The position numbers were made by a program, and so were the translations under genes. Below, in pieces: positions 24,182 to 25,775 of a stretch of 25,775 bases of DNA. The stretch is from positions 1 through 25,775 of the forward strand of contig CAZLOV010000021.1 in the NCBI GenBank assembly GCA_964561235.1, in the 5' to 3' direction. Positions within the stretch are counted from its first letter, which is position 1. Each line of letters opens with the position of its first letter. The stretch comes from JBCBSP01 sp964561235. GTDB taxonomy: Bacteria > Pseudomonadota > Alphaproteobacteria > Caulobacterales > Maricaulaceae. The notes under the pieces were generated by a model that had not been told where the DNA came from, did no database searches, and was given only the letters and a program-made list of their open reading frames with translations.

Positions 24182-25775
24182 CGCCCGCTCCGCCGAAGTG
24201 CGGAAGAAGATCGAGAGCCGCCTCAAGGCGCGCCGACGGGCCGAGGTTCGCTTCCAGGCGTTCGGCATCGGCGCGATCGCGCTCGCCGTCTCCTTCCTTG
24301 TGGTCCTGTTGGTCTCGATCGGCTTCCAGGCCGTAACCGCGTTTACCGCCCACACGCTCACGCTCGAGGTGGAGATCGACGAGGCCCTCGCCGATCCGCG
24401 CGGCGACGGCAGCGAGGAGAGCCTGCGCCGCGGCAGCTATAACCGCATGATGCAGCTTTCGCTGCAGGAGCAGTTCCCGGAGGTGAGCGAGCGCTCCGCG
24501 CTGCGCGAGCTGTTCGGCTTGTTCACCGCGATCAACGCTGCCGGCGTGCTCGAGCAGGTGGTCGAAAACCCGGATCTGGTGGGCTCGACGCTGACCTACG
24601 AGATGCCGATCAGCGACGATGCGGATCTTTATCTCAAGGGCGCCACCACCGAGGAACGCTTCACCGACGGGCCGGGACGGCTGACGGTGACAATGCAGGG
24701 CGGAGAGGTCGAACTGTCCTCGCAGGAGCCTGTATTTGCGATGCTGGTCGCGGAGGTGCGCGAGGCGCGCGAGCGCATTCGCGCCGACGTCGCTGCGGAG
24801 CTTGAACGCGCCGAGGCGCGGGTTGCGGCGGCGGCCGCTCCGAATGCGCGCGCGATCGCGGAGGCCGATGTCGAGCGGGCGGCTGCGCGCCTGGCGCTGC
24901 TCGATGCGGAGCTTGACCCTGACGCCGCGCTCGACCTGACCAGCCGCGAGGCGAGCCGGGTCATCCTGATCGGCGGCGGCGCGGTTCTGCTCGACGCGCT
25001 CGGGCCGGAGGGGCGCACTGCGCGCGGCGTGGAGGTCACCGCCGTCGACACCAGCGGGGCGGCGTCCTCCTGGCGGCTCTGGACGCTTGAAACGCCCGCC
25101 GCCGGGCGGCGGATCACCGACCGCCAGATCATCTGGACGCGGGCGCTGGAAGAGCGCGGGCTTGTATCCGAGCGATTCAACACCTGGCTGTTCACCAACG
25201 CCGACAGCCGCGAGCCGGAACTTGCCGGCGTGCTGGGCGCGGTGATCGGCTCGGTGCTCACCATGATCGTGACCATGCTGCTGGCGGTGCCGATCGGGGT
25301 CGGGGCGGCGATCTATCTTGAGGAGTTCGCGCCGAAGAACCGGTGGACGGATCTCATCGAGGTCAACATCAACAATCTCGCCGCCGTGCCTTCCATCGTG
25401 TTCGGCCTCCTGGGCCTGGCCGTGTTCATCAATTTCGGCGGGCTTCCGCGGTCTGCGCCGCTCGTAGGCGGGATGGTGCTGGCGCTCATGACCCTGCCCA
25501 CCGTGATCATCGCATCGCGCGCGAGCCTGCGCGCGGTGCCGCCCTCGATCCGCGAGGCGGCGCTGGGCGTCGGGGCGTCGAAATCCCAGGCCGTGTTTCA
25601 TCACGTGCTTCCGCTGGCGGCGCCCGGCATCCTGACCGGGTCGATCATCGGGCTCGCCCAGGCGCTGGGCGAAACCGCGCCGCTTCTCATGATCGGCATG
25701 GTCGCCTTCATCGCCGATCCGCCCACGCTTGGTTTCGCCGGTTTCACCGAGCCGGCCACGGTGATGCCGGTGCAG
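24174..25775 (+). CDS. pstA: phosphate ABC transporter permease PstA, long form (3' end off window)
   Basis: There are 534 codons before the window ends, with no stop. The ATG at 24174-24176 overlaps the pstC stop by eight bases. A cytoplasmic basic N-terminus leads into a span at about 24-52 (LAVSFLVVLLVSIGFQAV). A periplasmic insert of about 290 residues of the DUF3333 kind follows, including a coiled-coil stretch at about 190-250 (EARERIRADVAAELERAEAR). The permease core starts near residue 350 (GVLGAVIGSVLTMIVTMLLA) and includes EEFAPKNRW, NLAAVPSIVFGLLGLAVF and the coupling loop PSIREAALGVGASKSQAV. It partners PstC in phosphate import. Codon use and the overlap leave no doubt that it is the genuine frame. 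Confidence 0.94.
   Translation, partial: MSDARSAEVRKKIESRLKARRRAEVRFQAFGIGAIALAVSFLVVLLVSIGFQAVTAFTAHTLTLEVEIDEALADPRGDGSEESLRRGSYNRMMQLSLQEQFPEVSERSALRELFGLFTAINAAGVLEQVVENPDLVGSTLTYEMPISDDADLYLKGATTEERFTDGPGRLTVTMQGGEVELSSQEPVFAMLVAEVREARERIRADVAAELERAEARVAAAAAPNARAIAEADVERAAARLALLDAELDPDAALDLTSREASRVILIGGGAVLLDALGPEGRTARGVEVTAVDTSGAASSWRLWTLETPAAGRRITDRQIIWTRALEERGLVSERFNTWLFTNADSREPELAGVLGAVIGSVLTMIVTMLLAVPIGVGAAIYLEEFAPKNRWTDLIEVNINNLAAVPSIVFGLLGLAVFINFGGLPRSAPLVGGMVLALMTLPTVIIASRASLRAVPPSIREAALGVGASKSQAVFHHVLPLAAPGILTGSIIGLAQALGETAPLLMIGMVAFIADPPTLGFAGFTEPATVMPVQ

Noticed and set aside
22220..25604. Long minus-strand open frames opposite pstC and pstA
   Set aside because: They are His/Arg/Gln-rich shadows of the Pst permeases, whose motifs and overlapping stop/start fix the real frames.

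Overview
The window looks like part of a chromosome from a high-GC alphaproteobacterium, most likely of the Maricaulales/Hyphomonadaceae type. The grounds are overall codon and GC character, a phoR-pstC-pstA order like that of Caulobacter relatives, Pst permeases with long N-terminal extensions, a gcw_chp-type outer-membrane protein and paired entericidin-like lipoproteins. A 10-N run marks a scaffold join, so this is a draft assembly. No tRNA, rRNA, CRISPR array or insertion sequence was seen, and no gene-free stretch exceeds 300 bases.

Region 1 (1-2534, minus strand) is the most unusual part. It holds a compact gene set: a TIR-domain protein with a membrane anchor and a C-terminal FGE/C-lectin-like domain, then a membrane protein that joins an N-terminal helix-turn-helix to a RipA-like (8xMP) domain, then a 38-residue single-span membrane protein. 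A CATAAT/ATTATG palindrome lies upstream. The layout (candidate NAD-cleaving enzyme, possible ligand sensor, membrane partner) suggests an undescribed stress or anti-phage system; this is inference.

Region 2 (2595-6429) has a chemoreceptor with a C-terminal PilZ domain, translationally coupled to a gcw_chp outer-membrane protein, and a divergent MerR-like regulator with operator-like repeats between them. Region 3 (6563-9175) has an SDR-thiolase pair for acyl-CoA metabolism and a small exported protein.

Region 4 (9194-14478, minus strand) has an alkaline phosphatase crossing the assembly gap, an alpha/beta hydrolase, two tandem entericidin-like lipoproteins, a strong intrinsic terminator and an M13 metallopeptidase. 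Region 5 (14596-20665, minus strand) is a tripartite RND efflux operon whose first gene, the outer-membrane factor, is interrupted by an in-frame TAG.

Region 6 (20911-25775, plus strand) is the start of the phosphate-starvation cluster: phoR, a three-unit Pho box, pstC and the first 534 codons of pstA. A weaker Pho-box-like site upstream of the alkaline phosphatase hints that it belongs to the same regulon.
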